Part shown: piece by piece, positions 50,783 to 59,485 of the stretch
Layout: each line of letters begins with the position of its first letter
Position numbering within the stretch: the first letter of the stretch is position 1
NCBI GenBank assembly: GCA_035538795.1
Contig: DATLJS010000055.1
Location: 1 to 64,000, forward strand
DNA from: JAJZGK01 sp035538795
GTDB lineage: Bacteria; Pseudomonadota; Alphaproteobacteria; Rhodospirillales; Magnetospirillaceae
DNA: 64,000 bases
Direction: 5' to 3'
The notes under the pieces: model-generated
Databases searched by the model: none
Seen by the model: the letters and a program-made list of their open reading frames with translations, nothing else
Told to the model about the DNA's origin: nothing
Translations under genes and position numbers: made by a program

Positions 50783-51787
50783 TTACGCAGGCTTGCGATG
50801 AATATAGGGGTTCTTGAAGCGCGACAGATAGGTCGGCAGGATGACTTCGGCGGCGGTCGGCGTGATGCCCAGATCGGCCAGACCGGCAACACCCAGCGGC
50901 ACCACATTGTCCGTCGCCAGCAGCTTGACCTGATCGGGAGTCAGCAGCGGCTTCGGCAGGAACTGCAGGAAAGCCGCCTGGATCTTGGCCACGAAGAAGG
51001 GCAGCGGCGCCAGCAGGCGGCAGCGGCCGGCCGACTTCAGGGCCAATTCCAGCACCTGCTTGAAGCTGTAAACGTTGGGGCCGCCCAGCGCATAGGCCTT
51101 GCCGCAAGTTTCCGGCGACGCCAGCACGGCCATGGCGGCCTTGGCCACGTCGCCGACGTAAACCGGCTGAAGCTTGGTGCCGCCCGAACCGTAAAGATCG
51201 ATGCCGCAGGGAATCTTGCCGCAGAACTTCGGCTTGAAGCCGTCGGCGACGAACACCGGCAGCACCGGGCTGTAGGTGCTCAACGACACGAAGCCGTTGA
51301 AGAAATCGTCTTCGGGTCCGAACACCACGCTGGGACGCAGAATGGTGGCCTGCGGGAAAGCCGCCAGAACGGCGGCTTCGCCGGCGGCCTTGGTGCGGGA
51401 ATAGGCCGAAGCCGAGCCGGCATCAGCGCCCAGGGCGGAAACATGGATCAGACGGGCGGCGCCGGCGGCTTTGGCGGCGGCGGCGATGCGGCCGGCGGCG
51501 TCCTCGTGGATGGCCTTGAAGCTGCGCTTGCCGCGCTCGTACAGAATACCCACCAGATTGACCACCAGCTCGGCGCCCTGCACCGCGGCGGTCACCGAGG
51601 CGTCCTTGGTGACGTCGGCGAACACCGGCACCACTTGCCCGACATCGCCCAGCGGCTTGAGGAAGGCCGCGCCTTCGGGATCCCGCACGGCGACACGCAC
51701 GCGCCAGCCTTCGGCGGCCAGACGCTGCACCAGATGACGGCCGATGAAACCGGACCCGCCGAACACCACAGCCAGGCGATTCGCCAT
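50783..51787 (-). CDS. NDUFA9-like NAD(P)-binding protein
   Basis: This 334-residue atypical SDR starts VVFGGSGFIGRHLVQRLAAEG, with the Rossmann GxxGxxG. Residues through GDVAKAAMAVLA and the C-terminal part match the complex I NDUFA9-like family. Alphaproteobacterial members are linked to NADH dehydrogenase or quinone metabolism, but their role is not firmly known. It is a single gene followed by a strong terminator. Confidence 0.85.
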   Translation of the reverse strand: MANRLAVVFGGSGFIGRHLVQRLAAEGWRVRVAVRDPEGAAFLKPLGDVGQVVPVFADVTKDASVTAAVQGAELVVNLVGILYERGKRSFKAIHEDAAGRIAAAAKAAGAARLIHVSALGADAGSASAYSRTKAAGEAAVLAAFPQATILRPSVVFGPEDDFFNGFVSLSTYSPVLPVFVADGFKPKFCGKIPCGIDLYGSGGTKLQPVYVGDVAKAAMAVLASPETCGKAYALGGPNVYSFKQVLELALKSAGRCRLLAPLPFFVAKIQAAFLQFLPKPLLTPDQVKLLATDNVVPLGVAGLADLGITPTAAEVILPTYLSRFKNPYIHRKPA

Positions 51788-51909
51788 GTTCCTCTCCCCT
51801 GATTTAAGACGGTCGTTCAGAACGTGATGCGCAAGCTAAAACACCTGGGGTCGCGATGCAACCCGCAGGGCTGGAAAATATGGGAGAAAAGGGCGGATAC
51901 GACCTGGAT

Positions 51910-52587
51910 TCAGGGCTCGCACAGCCGCGACAGGAAGTCGGCCAGGGTGCGTCCCGGCTCGTCGGTGAAATTGCCCACGAGCACGTCGAGCCCGCGCAGG
52001 CGGTCCACCCTGAAGTTGCGGAAGTCGCCGCGCAGTTCACACCAACCGGTCAGAGTCCAGACGCCGCCCCAGAAATGCAGGCCCAGCGGACGAATGCGCC
52101 GCCGTGACCGCCGCCCGTCCAGGGCTTCGTAATCGATATCGGCCAAACGGCGGTCCTGGATCGCCCGCGCCAAACGATCCAGGTCGCTGCGCAGACCGTC
52201 CGGCACCTGATAGCCGACGGCATGAAAGGGCCGCTGGTCCATTTTCCGGTTCAGCGCCTCGGGCAGGACGGCGCGGATCTTTTCCAAGGCGCCGGCGGCG
52301 GCGCGGGCCACCTCGTGCCCGCCCCACGACTGCACCATGGCCGCCCCCAAGGCCAAGGCCTCGACCTCGGCCCGGCTGAACATCAGCGGCGGCAGTTCGA
52401 AATCGCGCAGCAGATAACCCAGCCCGGCCTCGCCGTCGATGGGCACGCCCGAGGATTGAAGGTCGGCCACGTCGCGATAGATCGTCCGCTCCGACACTTC
52501 CATAAGCTCGGCCAGACGGCGGGCCGTGACCAGACGGCCGCCGCGCAACGCCAACAAAAGTCGAAACAGACGATCGGCGCGTCTCAT
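51910..52587 (-). CDS. WYL-domain transcriptional regulator (YafY-like)
   Basis: This 225-residue protein has an N-terminal HTH_11 helix-turn-helix (RRLAELMEVSERTIYRDVADLQ, about 20-40) and a C-terminal WYL domain (DYEALDGRRSRRRIRPLGL, then FRVDRLRGLDVL). It probably binds DNA and senses a ligand. The ATG at 52587 lies 10 bp after the VOC-family gene stop, so the two form an operon and the regulator may control it. Confidence 0.85.
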   Translation of the reverse strand: MRRADRLFRLLLALRGGRLVTARRLAELMEVSERTIYRDVADLQSSGVPIDGEAGLGYLLRDFELPPLMFSRAEVEALALGAAMVQSWGGHEVARAAAGALEKIRAVLPEALNRKMDQRPFHAVGYQVPDGLRSDLDRLARAIQDRRLADIDYEALDGRRSRRRIRPLGLHFWGGVWTLTGWCELRGDFRNFRVDRLRGLDVLVGNFTDEPGRTLADFLSRLCEP

Positions 52588-52597
52588 GGCTTCACTC

Positions 52598-52987
52598 TTA
52601 TCCTTCCGCGTAAAGGCCGACACGGTTGCCTTCGGTGTCGACGATATGGATGAAAGTGCCCATGTCGCCCGGCAGGTCGATCTTCGGTCCCAGCAGGCCG
52701 CCCCCCGCCGGCTCGACGCAGGCGATCGCCGCATCCAATTGCCCGTCGCAATTCAGATAGACCATGGTGCCGCCGCCGTCCCGCGACGGATGATACATCG
52801 GTCCCGACACCACGCAGCCGGAAATGCCCGGCTCCTGATAGGGAAACACCGCCAGACGGATGCCTTCCGACATGCTTTCCCGGCGCAGGGTCACGCCCAG
52901 AATGGTTTCGTAGAAGGCGATGGCGCGCTCGAAATCGTCGGACGGAATTTCAAACCAGACGACCACGGTGGAAGGATTCAAGCTCAT
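52598..52987 (-). CDS. VOC-superfamily (glyoxalase-like) protein
   Basis: This 129-residue protein of the glyoxalase/bleomycin-resistance fold has VVWFEIPSDDFERAIAFYE at the N terminus and TFIHIVDTEGNRVGLYA at the C terminus. The fold binds metal and small ligands; a detoxification or sensing role is possible but not fixed. The ATG at 52987 follows AAGGAG; a TTG codon directly upstream is unlikely to be used. Confidence 0.8.
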   Translation of the reverse strand: MSLNPSTVVVWFEIPSDDFERAIAFYETILGVTLRRESMSEGIRLAVFPYQEPGISGCVVSGPMYHPSRDGGGTMVYLNCDGQLDAAIACVEPAGGGLLGPKIDLPGDMGTFIHIVDTEGNRVGLYAEG

Positions 52988-53124
52988 CAAAACGGCTCCT
53001 TAAGCCTTGAAATCGACAATGCCGTTTGCACGGCGGCGATACCGGAACCCTAGCAATCTCCTGCTGACAGCATGGTGTCAGGAGCCTGCGGCGAGAGGCG
53101 GAAAACAGGCCCGCCAAGGCCGTC

Positions 53125-53155
53125 GAAAAAAGTTCGAAAAAAGTTCAGAAAAGTG
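53125..53155. promoter_or_regulatory. phased A-tract repeats upstream of tRNA-Leu (UP-like)
   Basis: GAAAAAAGTTC occurs twice in direct tandem (53125-53135 and 53136-53146), followed by a partial third copy. The 11-bp period keeps A-tracts on one helix face, as in curved DNA or UP elements. They lie just upstream of a consensus promoter. Confidence 0.5.
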
Positions 53156-53156
53156 T

Positions 53157-53185
53157 TTGACAGCTTCTCGGCGGACCAGTATCTA
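53157..53185 (+). promoter_or_regulatory. predicted tRNA-Leu promoter: TTGACA-17-TATCTA
   Basis: A perfect -35 TTGACA (53157-53162), 17 bp and TATCTA (53180-53185) lie 41 bp upstream of the tRNA. A-tract repeats sit directly upstream. Confidence 0.75.
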
Positions 53186-53226
53186 TTCGGCCCTCAGCAC
53201 GCCGGACCCCAGCGGTTCGGACCTGC

Positions 53227-53313
53227 GCCCAGGTGGCGGAATTGGTAGACGCGCTAGATTCAGGTTCTAGTGGCCGAAAGGTCGTGGAAGTTCGAGTCTT
53301 CTCCTGGGCACCA
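53227..53313 (+). tRNA. tRNA-Leu (anticodon CAG)
   Basis: An 87-nt tRNA with an encoded CCA. The acceptor is GCCCAGG/CCTGGGC, the anticodon arm is CTAGA-TTCAGGT-TCTAG with anticodon CAG, and a long variable arm (TGGCCGAAAGGTCGT) marks class II tRNA-Leu. The T-arm contains GTTCGAG. It reads CUG codons. Confidence 0.96.
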
Positions 53314-53322
53314 AGCTTCCAT

Positions 53323-53356
53323 CCGGCGGAAGTCTTCTTCTGAAGACTTCCGCCGG
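53323..53356 (+). terminator. 15-bp perfect hairpin after tRNA-Leu
   Basis: CCGGCGGAAGTCTTC and its exact complement flank a 4-nt loop (TTCT), starting 10 bp after the tRNA. No U-tract follows, so it may stabilise the 3' end or block read-through rather than act as a classical terminator. Confidence 0.55.
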
Positions 53357-53420
53357 GGAAGACCGGCCTCTATAATCCCCTGAAATTTCTTTTCGCCGGA
53401 CCTGTAGGGGAGCCGCCGCC

Positions 53421-54032
53421 TTGACCATCCATTATCACCAGTACGACCTGCCCGCAGACGCCGTCCTCGGTTCGTCGATCGCCATCGACACCGAAACCAT
53501 GGGTCTGAACCTGCAACGCGACCGGCTGTGCGTCATCCAATTGTCGGGCGGCGACGGCGACGCCCATGTGGTGCATTTTCCCACCCAGGATTACCGCGCC
53601 CCCAATCTGCGCAAGCTGTTGGGCGATCAGGCCGTGGGCAAGCTGTTCCATTACGCCCGCTTCGATCTGGCGATGATCCAGAAATATCTCGGCGTCGTCT
53701 GCGCTCCGGTCTACTGCACCAAGGTGGCCAGCAAGCTGTGCCGCACCAACACCGACCGCCACGGCCTGAAGGATCTGTGCCGCGAACTGATCGGCGTCGA
53801 CCTGTCGAAGCAGCAGCAGACCTCGGACTGGGGCGCGCCCGAGCTGAATCAGGATCAGGTGGCCTACGCCGCCTCGGACGTTCTTTATCTGCACGCCCTG
53901 CGCGACAAACTGGACCAGCTGCTGGCCCGCGAAAACCGCCGCCATCTGGCGGAAGCCTGTTTCTCGTTCCTGCCCGTCCGCGCCGCCCTGGATCTGGCCG
54001 GCTGGGACGAGGATGACATTTTCTCGCACTGA
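53421..54032 (+). CDS. rnd: ribonuclease D-like 3'-5' exonuclease
   Basis: This 203-residue DEDDy exonuclease has AIDTETMGL (DxE), FHYARFDLAMI (Asp) and QVAYAASDVLYLHAL (Tyr/Asp). It would trim tRNA and other RNA 3' ends. It lacks the C-terminal HRDC domains of E. coli RNase D (about 375 residues), as do short alphaproteobacterial forms. The start is TTG at 53421, with GGGGAG about 10 nt upstream. Its tRNA-Leu neighbour fits a tRNA-processing role. Confidence 0.87.
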   Translation: MTIHYHQYDLPADAVLGSSIAIDTETMGLNLQRDRLCVIQLSGGDGDAHVVHFPTQDYRAPNLRKLLGDQAVGKLFHYARFDLAMIQKYLGVVCAPVYCTKVASKLCRTNTDRHGLKDLCRELIGVDLSKQQQTSDWGAPELNQDQVAYAASDVLYLHALRDKLDQLLARENRRHLAEACFSFLPVRAALDLAGWDEDDIFSH

Positions 54033-54050
54033 CATAATACAATATATATA

Positions 54051-54073
54051 GCGGATGCCCTGACGGCATCCGC
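54051..54073. repeat. 9-bp perfect hairpin between rnd and kdsD
   Basis: GCGGATGCC/GGCATCCGC with a 5-nt loop lies 18 bp after the rnd stop. A TATATATA stretch flanks it on the left and no T-run on the right. It probably separates the rnd and kdsD transcripts. Confidence 0.55.
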
Positions 54074-54102
54074 CCGACATGGCGTCCGGCCCGGAACTTG
54101 CA

Positions 54103-54131
54103 TTGACCGGAACGGCGGCGGGACGCATACT
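54103..54131 (+). promoter_or_regulatory. predicted promoter for kdsD-lpt-rpoN operon
   Basis: TTGACC (54103-54108), 17 bp and CATACT (54126-54131) lie 45 bp upstream of kdsD. The -35 matches at 5 positions and the -10 at 4. Confidence 0.5.
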
Positions 54132-54175
54132 CCGGGCAATGCCGTGCCGATCTTCGGCCGCAGCCAGGATGAATC

Positions 54176-55171
54176 ATGACCCCGCAAACCGTGACCGCTT
54201 CTTCCCAGCAAGCCGCTTCCGATCTCAAGACCGCCCGTCAGCTGTTGACCGCCGAAGCCGAGGCCTTGCGCGCCCTGTCCGACAAGCTGGACGGCGACTT
54301 CGTCAACGCCCTGGATCTGCTGACCGTTTCCGGCGGCGGCCGCGTCATCGTTTCCGGCATGGGCAAGAGCGGCCATGTCGCCCGCAAGATCGCCGCCACC
54401 ATGGCTTCGACCGGCACGCCGGCGTCCTATGTCCATCCGGGCGAGGCCAGCCACGGCGACCTGGGCATGATCACCCGTCACGACGCCATCCTGGCCCTGT
54501 CCAATTCCGGCGAAACCCCCGAACTGTCCGACGTCGTGGCCTATAGCCGCCGCTTCGACATTCCCCTGGTGGCCATCACCAGCCGCGCCGAAAGCACGCT
54601 GGCCCAGGCCGCCGACCAGGCGCTGATCCTGCCGGATGTCGGCGAGGCCTGTCCCATGGGCCTGGCCCCCACCACCTCGACCACCCTGATGCTGGCCTTG
54701 GGCGACGCCTTGGCCGTCGGCCTGCTGGAACGCAACAATTTCTCCGCCTCGGACTTCAAACTGTTCCATCCCGGCGGCAAGCTGGGACAACGGCTGGCCA
54801 AGGTCGCCGACCTGATGCACCCCGTCGAACTGCTGCCGCTGGTGCCCCGCACCATGCCGATGGGCGAGACGCTTCTGGTGATGACCAACAAATCCTTCGG
54901 CTGCGTCGGCGTGGTGGAGGAGGACGGCCGTCTGGCCGGCATCATCACCGACGGCGACTTGCGCCGCCATCTGAATCCCAGCCTGTTCTCGCGCAGCGCC
55001 CAGGACCTGATGACCGCCAATCCCAAGACCACCCGTCCCAACGCCTTGGCCGCCGAAGCCGTACACGTCATGAACGCCCGTTCCATCACCAGCCTGTTCG
55101 TGGTGGACGACGCCGGCAAGCCGGTGGGTCTTCTGCATGTTCACGACTGCCTGCGCGCCGGCGTGGCCTAA
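54176..55171 (+). CDS. kdsD: D-arabinose 5-phosphate isomerase (KpsF/GutQ family)
   Basis: This 331-residue protein has an N-terminal SIS domain (IVSGMGKSGHVARKIAATMAS, then PGEASHGDLGMI) and two C-terminal CBS domains (about 205-330, including GIITDGDLRRHL). It makes arabinose 5-phosphate from ribulose 5-phosphate for Kdo synthesis. It heads the lptC-lptA-lptB-rpoN run. Confidence 0.94.
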   Translation: MTPQTVTASSQQAASDLKTARQLLTAEAEALRALSDKLDGDFVNALDLLTVSGGGRVIVSGMGKSGHVARKIAATMASTGTPASYVHPGEASHGDLGMITRHDAILALSNSGETPELSDVVAYSRRFDIPLVAITSRAESTLAQAADQALILPDVGEACPMGLAPTTSTTLMLALGDALAVGLLERNNFSASDFKLFHPGGKLGQRLAKVADLMHPVELLPLVPRTMPMGETLLVMTNKSFGCVGVVEEDGRLAGIITDGDLRRHLNPSLFSRSAQDLMTANPKTTRPNALAAEAVHVMNARSITSLFVVDDAGKPVGLLHVHDCLRAGVA

Positions 55172-55197
55172 AGACCGGACCTGGCGGAAAAGAGCCC

Positions 55198-55983
55198 ATG
55201 GAAATCCGGCCCCCGGACATTCGCATCGACTCGGAAGACCGAGAAGCCCATCGCCGGCACGTTCCGTCGATGGACGGCGGCCTGCCCGCCAGATCCGCCG
55301 GTTCAAGATCGGGAAACCATAACACGGTGCGGACCATGCTGGTCCGTTACACCCGCTTCGTCTCGTTGATGAAGATGCTGCTGCCGGCCATCGCCGCCGC
55401 CTTGCTGGGTCTGGTGGTGATCTGGCCGAAGATCGCCCCGCGCGACACCGTTTTCCGCGAGGCCTTCGCCAACTTCAACATCAAGACCATCGATACCCAG
55501 TCGATGCAGAATCCCCACTATTACGGCACCGACAACCGCAACATGCCGTTCAGCGTCACCGCCAACTACGCCAGTCAGGTGGATTTGCAGAACAACGTCA
55601 TGTCGCTGGACAGCCCGGTGGCCGACTTCACCCGCAAGGATGGTTCGGGCATCATTCTGAGCGCCGATTCCGGCCTGTTCCGGCAGAAGGACGAAATTCT
55701 CGATCTGCTGGGTCATGTCGACCTGTATCAGGACAACGGCTTCGAGATGCACACCAACAGCGCCCGGCTGTTCGTCAAGCAGGGAGAAGGAAGCGGCGAC
55801 GACCCCACCCACGCCCAAAGCCCCCACGGCACCATCGACGGCGAAGGATTCCGGCTGAAGGATCGGGGCCGCACCATTATCTTCACCGGCAAATGCAAGG
55901 CCGTGCTGATCACGGCCAAAAGCAGCAAAGACAAAAGCGCCAAGCCCAAAAGCGGGCCAAAAAGCGGAAAGGACAAGTCATGA
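55198..55983 (+). CDS. lptC: LPS export protein LptC
   Basis: This 261-residue inner-membrane-anchored periplasmic protein has a cytoplasmic N-terminal segment of about 55 residues, one membrane helix (MKMLLPAIAAALLGLVVIWP) and a beta-jellyroll OstA-like domain. The C-terminal tail is Lys/Ser-rich (many KS/KSG steps). It hands LPS from LptBFG to LptA. Its stop overlaps lptA as ATGA. Confidence 0.88.
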   Translation: MEIRPPDIRIDSEDREAHRRHVPSMDGGLPARSAGSRSGNHNTVRTMLVRYTRFVSLMKMLLPAIAAALLGLVVIWPKIAPRDTVFREAFANFNIKTIDTQSMQNPHYYGTDNRNMPFSVTANYASQVDLQNNVMSLDSPVADFTRKDGSGIILSADSGLFRQKDEILDLLGHVDLYQDNGFEMHTNSARLFVKQGEGSGDDPTHAQSPHGTIDGEGFRLKDRGRTIIFTGKCKAVLITAKSSKDKSAKPKSGPKSGKDKS

Positions 55984-56948
55984 AGCGCGCCGCCGTTCTC
56001 GTCCTGTTGGCCGGAACCGTCCTCGCCTTGCCCCCGGCCGCTCCCGTCTGGGCCAAAAGCGACAAACCCGCCGCATCGGGCGGCGCCTCTTCAGGGGGCG
56101 GTCTCAATTTGTCGGGCGGAAAATCGGGCACGCCGCTGGAAATCTATGCCGACGACGGCATGGAACTGAGCCAGGACGCCCGTAAGGTCATCGCCCACGG
56201 CAACGCCAAGGCCATTCGCGGCAATGTCACGGTGCGTTCCGACAGCCTGATCGCCTATTACCGCAACCGCTCCGAAGGCCCCAACGCCCAACAGGCCGCG
56301 CCGCAAAAGAAGGCGGCGGCCAAAGGTGACGACCAAAGCGGCGGCGGCAGCGAAATCTGGCGAGTCGAGGCGGTCGACCACGTCACCATCGCCTCGCCGA
56401 CCCAGACGGTCTACGGCGACCATGCCGACTATAATATCGACGACGCCGTGGTCGTGGTCACCGGTCAGGACCTGCGCCTCGTCACCGCCACCGATCTGGT
56501 GACGGCCAAGGACAGCCTGGAATATTGGGATCAGAAGCAGCAGGCGGTGGCCCGCGGCAACGCCGTCGCCGTGCGCAACGACAAAAGCATCAAGGCCGAC
56601 CTGCTGACCGCCGACTTCGCCAAGAACGAACAGGGCCAAACCGCCATTTCCATGGCCCACGGCGTCGGCAACGTGGTGCTGACCACCCCGCGCGAGGTCG
56701 TAACCGGCAACAAGGCCGATTACGACGTTGATAGCGGCATCGTCACCATCACCGGCGCCGTGACCCTGACGCGGCAGGACAACAAGCTGAACGGCGAGTA
56801 TGCCGTGGTCAATCTGAACACCGGGGTCAGCAAGCTGTATCCCACCATTCCCGGCAGCGCCAGCAACGGACAGCAGCGGGTGAAGGGCTTCTTCACGCCG
56901 CAGCAGAAGGACGGCGGCGGCTCCTCTCTGACCGGCAGGGGACAGTAA
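55980..56948 (+). CDS. lptA: LPS transport periplasmic protein LptA
   Basis: This 322-residue secreted protein has a signal peptide (cleavage near VWA25), a Ser/Gly-rich linker, then OstA/LptA beta-jellyroll repeats (DGMELSQDARKVIAHGNA and DHADYNIDDAVVVVTG). It forms the periplasmic LPS bridge. It is longer than E. coli LptA (185), as is common in Alphaproteobacteria. The ATG lies within the lptC stop overlap; lptB starts 1 bp after its stop. Confidence 0.9.
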   Translation: MKRAAVLVLLAGTVLALPPAAPVWAKSDKPAASGGASSGGGLNLSGGKSGTPLEIYADDGMELSQDARKVIAHGNAKAIRGNVTVRSDSLIAYYRNRSEGPNAQQAAPQKKAAAKGDDQSGGGSEIWRVEAVDHVTIASPTQTVYGDHADYNIDDAVVVVTGQDLRLVTATDLVTAKDSLEYWDQKQQAVARGNAVAVRNDKSIKADLLTADFAKNEQGQTAISMAHGVGNVVLTTPREVVTGNKADYDVDSGIVTITGAVTLTRQDNKLNGEYAVVNLNTGVSKLYPTIPGSASNGQQRVKGFFTPQQKDGGGSSLTGRGQ

Positions 56949-56949
56949 A

Positions 56950-57702
56950 ATGACCGTGCGGACCGACGACGACGATTCCTTCCAGGGTCTGGTGGCCTCG
57001 AACATCGGCAAACGCTTCAAGAAGCGGCCGGTGCTGCGCGACGTCACCGTGCGCGTTCAGCGCGGCGAGGCGGTGGGTCTGCTTGGCCCCAACGGCGCCG
57101 GTAAGACCACCTGCTTCTACTGCATCACCGGCCTGATCAGCCCGGATTCGGGACGCATCTCGCTGGACGGCCACGACATCACGTCGCTGCCCATGTACCG
57201 CCGCGCCCGGCTCGGCATCGGTTATCTGCCGCAGGAAGCCTCGATCTTCCGCGGCCTGTCGGTGGAGAACAACATCCGCGCCGTGCTGGAGGTCAGCGAA
57301 CCCGACCGCGACGCCCGCGAGGCGCAGCTGGAAGATCTGCTGACTGAATTCTCCATCACCCACATCCGGCAGGCTCCGGCCCTGGCTCTGTCGGGCGGCG
57401 AGCGGCGGCGCGTGGAAATCGCCCGCGCCCTGGCTTCGCGTCCCGCCTTCATCCTGCTGGACGAACCCTTGGCCGGTATCGACCCCATCGCCGTCGCCGA
57501 CATCCGCGATCTGGTGTCGCATCTGAAGCACCGCGGCCTGGGCGTCCTGATCACCGACCATAACGTCCGCGAAACCCTCGACATCATCGACCGCGCCTAC
57601 ATCCTCCACGACGGCGTGGTGCTGATGGAGGGCGAGCCGTCCGAGATCGTCGCGCACGAAGGCGTGCGCCGCGTCTATCTCGGCGAACATTTCAGTCTGT
57701 AA
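56950..57702 (+). CDS. lptB: LPS export ABC ATPase LptB
   Basis: This 250-residue ABC ATPase has Walker A GPNGAGKTT, signature LSGGERRRVEIARAL, Walker B FILLDEPLAGIDP and switch His in ITDHNVRETL. It powers LPS extraction with LptFG. Confidence 0.96.
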   Translation: MTVRTDDDDSFQGLVASNIGKRFKKRPVLRDVTVRVQRGEAVGLLGPNGAGKTTCFYCITGLISPDSGRISLDGHDITSLPMYRRARLGIGYLPQEASIFRGLSVENNIRAVLEVSEPDRDAREAQLEDLLTEFSITHIRQAPALALSGGERRRVEIARALASRPAFILLDEPLAGIDPIAVADIRDLVSHLKHRGLGVLITDHNVRETLDIIDRAYILHDGVVLMEGEPSEIVAHEGVRRVYLGEHFSL

Positions 57703-57717
57703 GGCGGAACCGTCCCC

Positions 57718-59226
57718 ATGGCATTGACTCCCCGCCTCGACCTTAGGCAGACCCAATCCCTGGTGATGACGCCGCAACTGCAGCAGGCCATTAAGCTGTT
57801 GCAGCTGAACAACATCGAACTGTCCGTCTTCGTCGAACAGGAGCTGGAGCGCAATCCCCTGTTGGAGCGCGACGACAGCCCGGTGGACGCCGGCCCCGGC
57901 GAAGAAGGCCCCGGTCCGGAACTCACCGCGCCCGATCCCGCCGACAAGCTGGTGGACGCCTTGCCCGGCCAAGCCGACGAAACGCCGCTGGACGTGGATT
58001 ACGACAACACCTTCAACAACGACAGCGCCGCCGACGGCGGCGACGGTTATGCCACCGACTGGAGCGGCAGCACCCGCACCGGCACCGGCAATTCCAGTTT
58101 CGACGACAGCGAAAGCGGTCTGGAACAGACCCTGACCCGCGACATTTCCCTGCGCGAACATCTGACCGGCCAGTTGAACATGGATCTGGCCGATTCCGCC
58201 GACCGCATGATCGGCCTGCATCTGATGGACATGCTGGACGGTGCCGGCTATCTGATCGGCGATCTGTGGGACGTCGCCCATACCTTGGGCTGCAGCCTGG
58301 AAAAGGTCGAAGAGGTGCTGGCCCGGCTTCAGCATTTCGATCCGCCGGGCATCTTCGCCCGTTCCCTGTCGGAATGCCTGGCTTTGCAGCTGCGCGAGAA
58401 GAACCGCCTGGACCCGGCCATCCAAGCCCTGCTGGACCATCTGGAGCTGCTGGCCAAGCGCGATCTGCCGGCACTGATGAAGGTCTGCGGCGTCGATGCC
58501 GAGGATCTGGCCGAGATGATCGGCGAAATCCGCGCCCTGGATCCCAAGCCGGCCCTGGCCTTCGACGATTCCGTGGCCCAGCCGGTGACGCCGGACGTGC
58601 TGATGCGCGCCGCCCCGGGCGGCGGCTGGATCGTCGAGCTGAACAACGACACTCTGCCGCGCGTTCTCGTCAACACCCGCTATTACGCCAAGATCCACGG
58701 CTCGGCCAAGGGCAAGGACGACAAGGCCTATCTGTCGGAGCAGTTCCAGACCGCCAACTGGCTGGTGAAGTCGCTGCATCAGCGGGCCACCACCATTCTG
58801 AAGGTCGCCACCGAAATCGTCCGCCAGCAGGAAGCCTTTTTCCAGCGCGGCATCCAATATCTGCGCCCGCTGGTGCTGCGCGACATCGCCGAGGTGATCG
58901 GTATGCACGAAAGCACCGTCAGCCGCGTCACCGCCAACAAATACATGGCCACGCCGCGCGGCATCTACGAGCTGAAATACTTCTTCACCCAGGCCATCGC
59001 CGGATCGGACGGCGGCGAATCCCATTCCGCGGAATCCGTGCGCCACCGCATCAAGACCCTGATCGACGCCGAAACCCCCAAGGAAATCCTGTCCGACGAC
59101 CGCATCGTCGAAATCCTCAAAGCCGACGGCGTCGACATCGCCCGCCGCACCGTGGCCAAATACCGCGAGGCCATGCGCATTCCGTCGTCGGTCCAGCGGC
59201 GCCGGGAAAAATCCATCGGCGGCTGA
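57718..59226 (+). CDS. rpoN: RNA polymerase sigma-54 factor
   Basis: This 502-residue protein has N-terminal region I (LRQTQSLVMTPQLQQAIKLL), an acidic region II (about 50-135), the core-binding domain and a C-terminal RpoN box (ARRTVAKYREAM) for -24 recognition. It directs enhancer-dependent transcription. It follows lptB by 15 bp. Confidence 0.97.
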   Translation: MALTPRLDLRQTQSLVMTPQLQQAIKLLQLNNIELSVFVEQELERNPLLERDDSPVDAGPGEEGPGPELTAPDPADKLVDALPGQADETPLDVDYDNTFNNDSAADGGDGYATDWSGSTRTGTGNSSFDDSESGLEQTLTRDISLREHLTGQLNMDLADSADRMIGLHLMDMLDGAGYLIGDLWDVAHTLGCSLEKVEEVLARLQHFDPPGIFARSLSECLALQLREKNRLDPAIQALLDHLELLAKRDLPALMKVCGVDAEDLAEMIGEIRALDPKPALAFDDSVAQPVTPDVLMRAAPGGGWIVELNNDTLPRVLVNTRYYAKIHGSAKGKDDKAYLSEQFQTANWLVKSLHQRATTILKVATEIVRQQEAFFQRGIQYLRPLVLRDIAEVIGMHESTVSRVTANKYMATPRGIYELKYFFTQAIAGSDGGESHSAESVRHRIKTLIDAETPKEILSDDRIVEILKADGVDIARRTVAKYREAMRIPSSVQRRREKSIGG

Positions 59227-59250
59227 GAAACGGCCCACGAAGGGCTCATC

Positions 59251-59279
59251 TTGACTTGCACAGCCGCCGGGCCTAATGT
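59251..59279 (+). promoter_or_regulatory. predicted ptsN promoter: TTGACT-17-TAATGT
   Basis: TTGACT (59251-59256), 17 bp and TAATGT (59274-59279) lie in the 232-bp rpoN-ptsN gap. It gives ptsN its own start about 200 bp upstream. Confidence 0.6.
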
Positions 59280-59485
59280 CCGTCGCTTCTTCGAAAGCGC
59301 CGGACGAGTGGTCCGGCTGCAAACCGGTTCCCTGGCGCCTGTGAAAAGGATGAGCGGCCAGGACGGCCCGGTTCGAGGAATGATGGAAACCCGAGTAATT
59401 TCGGATAAGGATATCTCGTCTGATCTGCCCGCCGGCCCCATATTGTCTTGGGGGAACGGTGGCAATCGACCGTGAGGACCCTCTG

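Noticed and set aside
50480..51802. 440-residue plus-strand frame opposite the NDUFA9-like gene
   Set aside because: Most of it is antisense to a clear SDR gene and it crosses a strong terminator; no motif.
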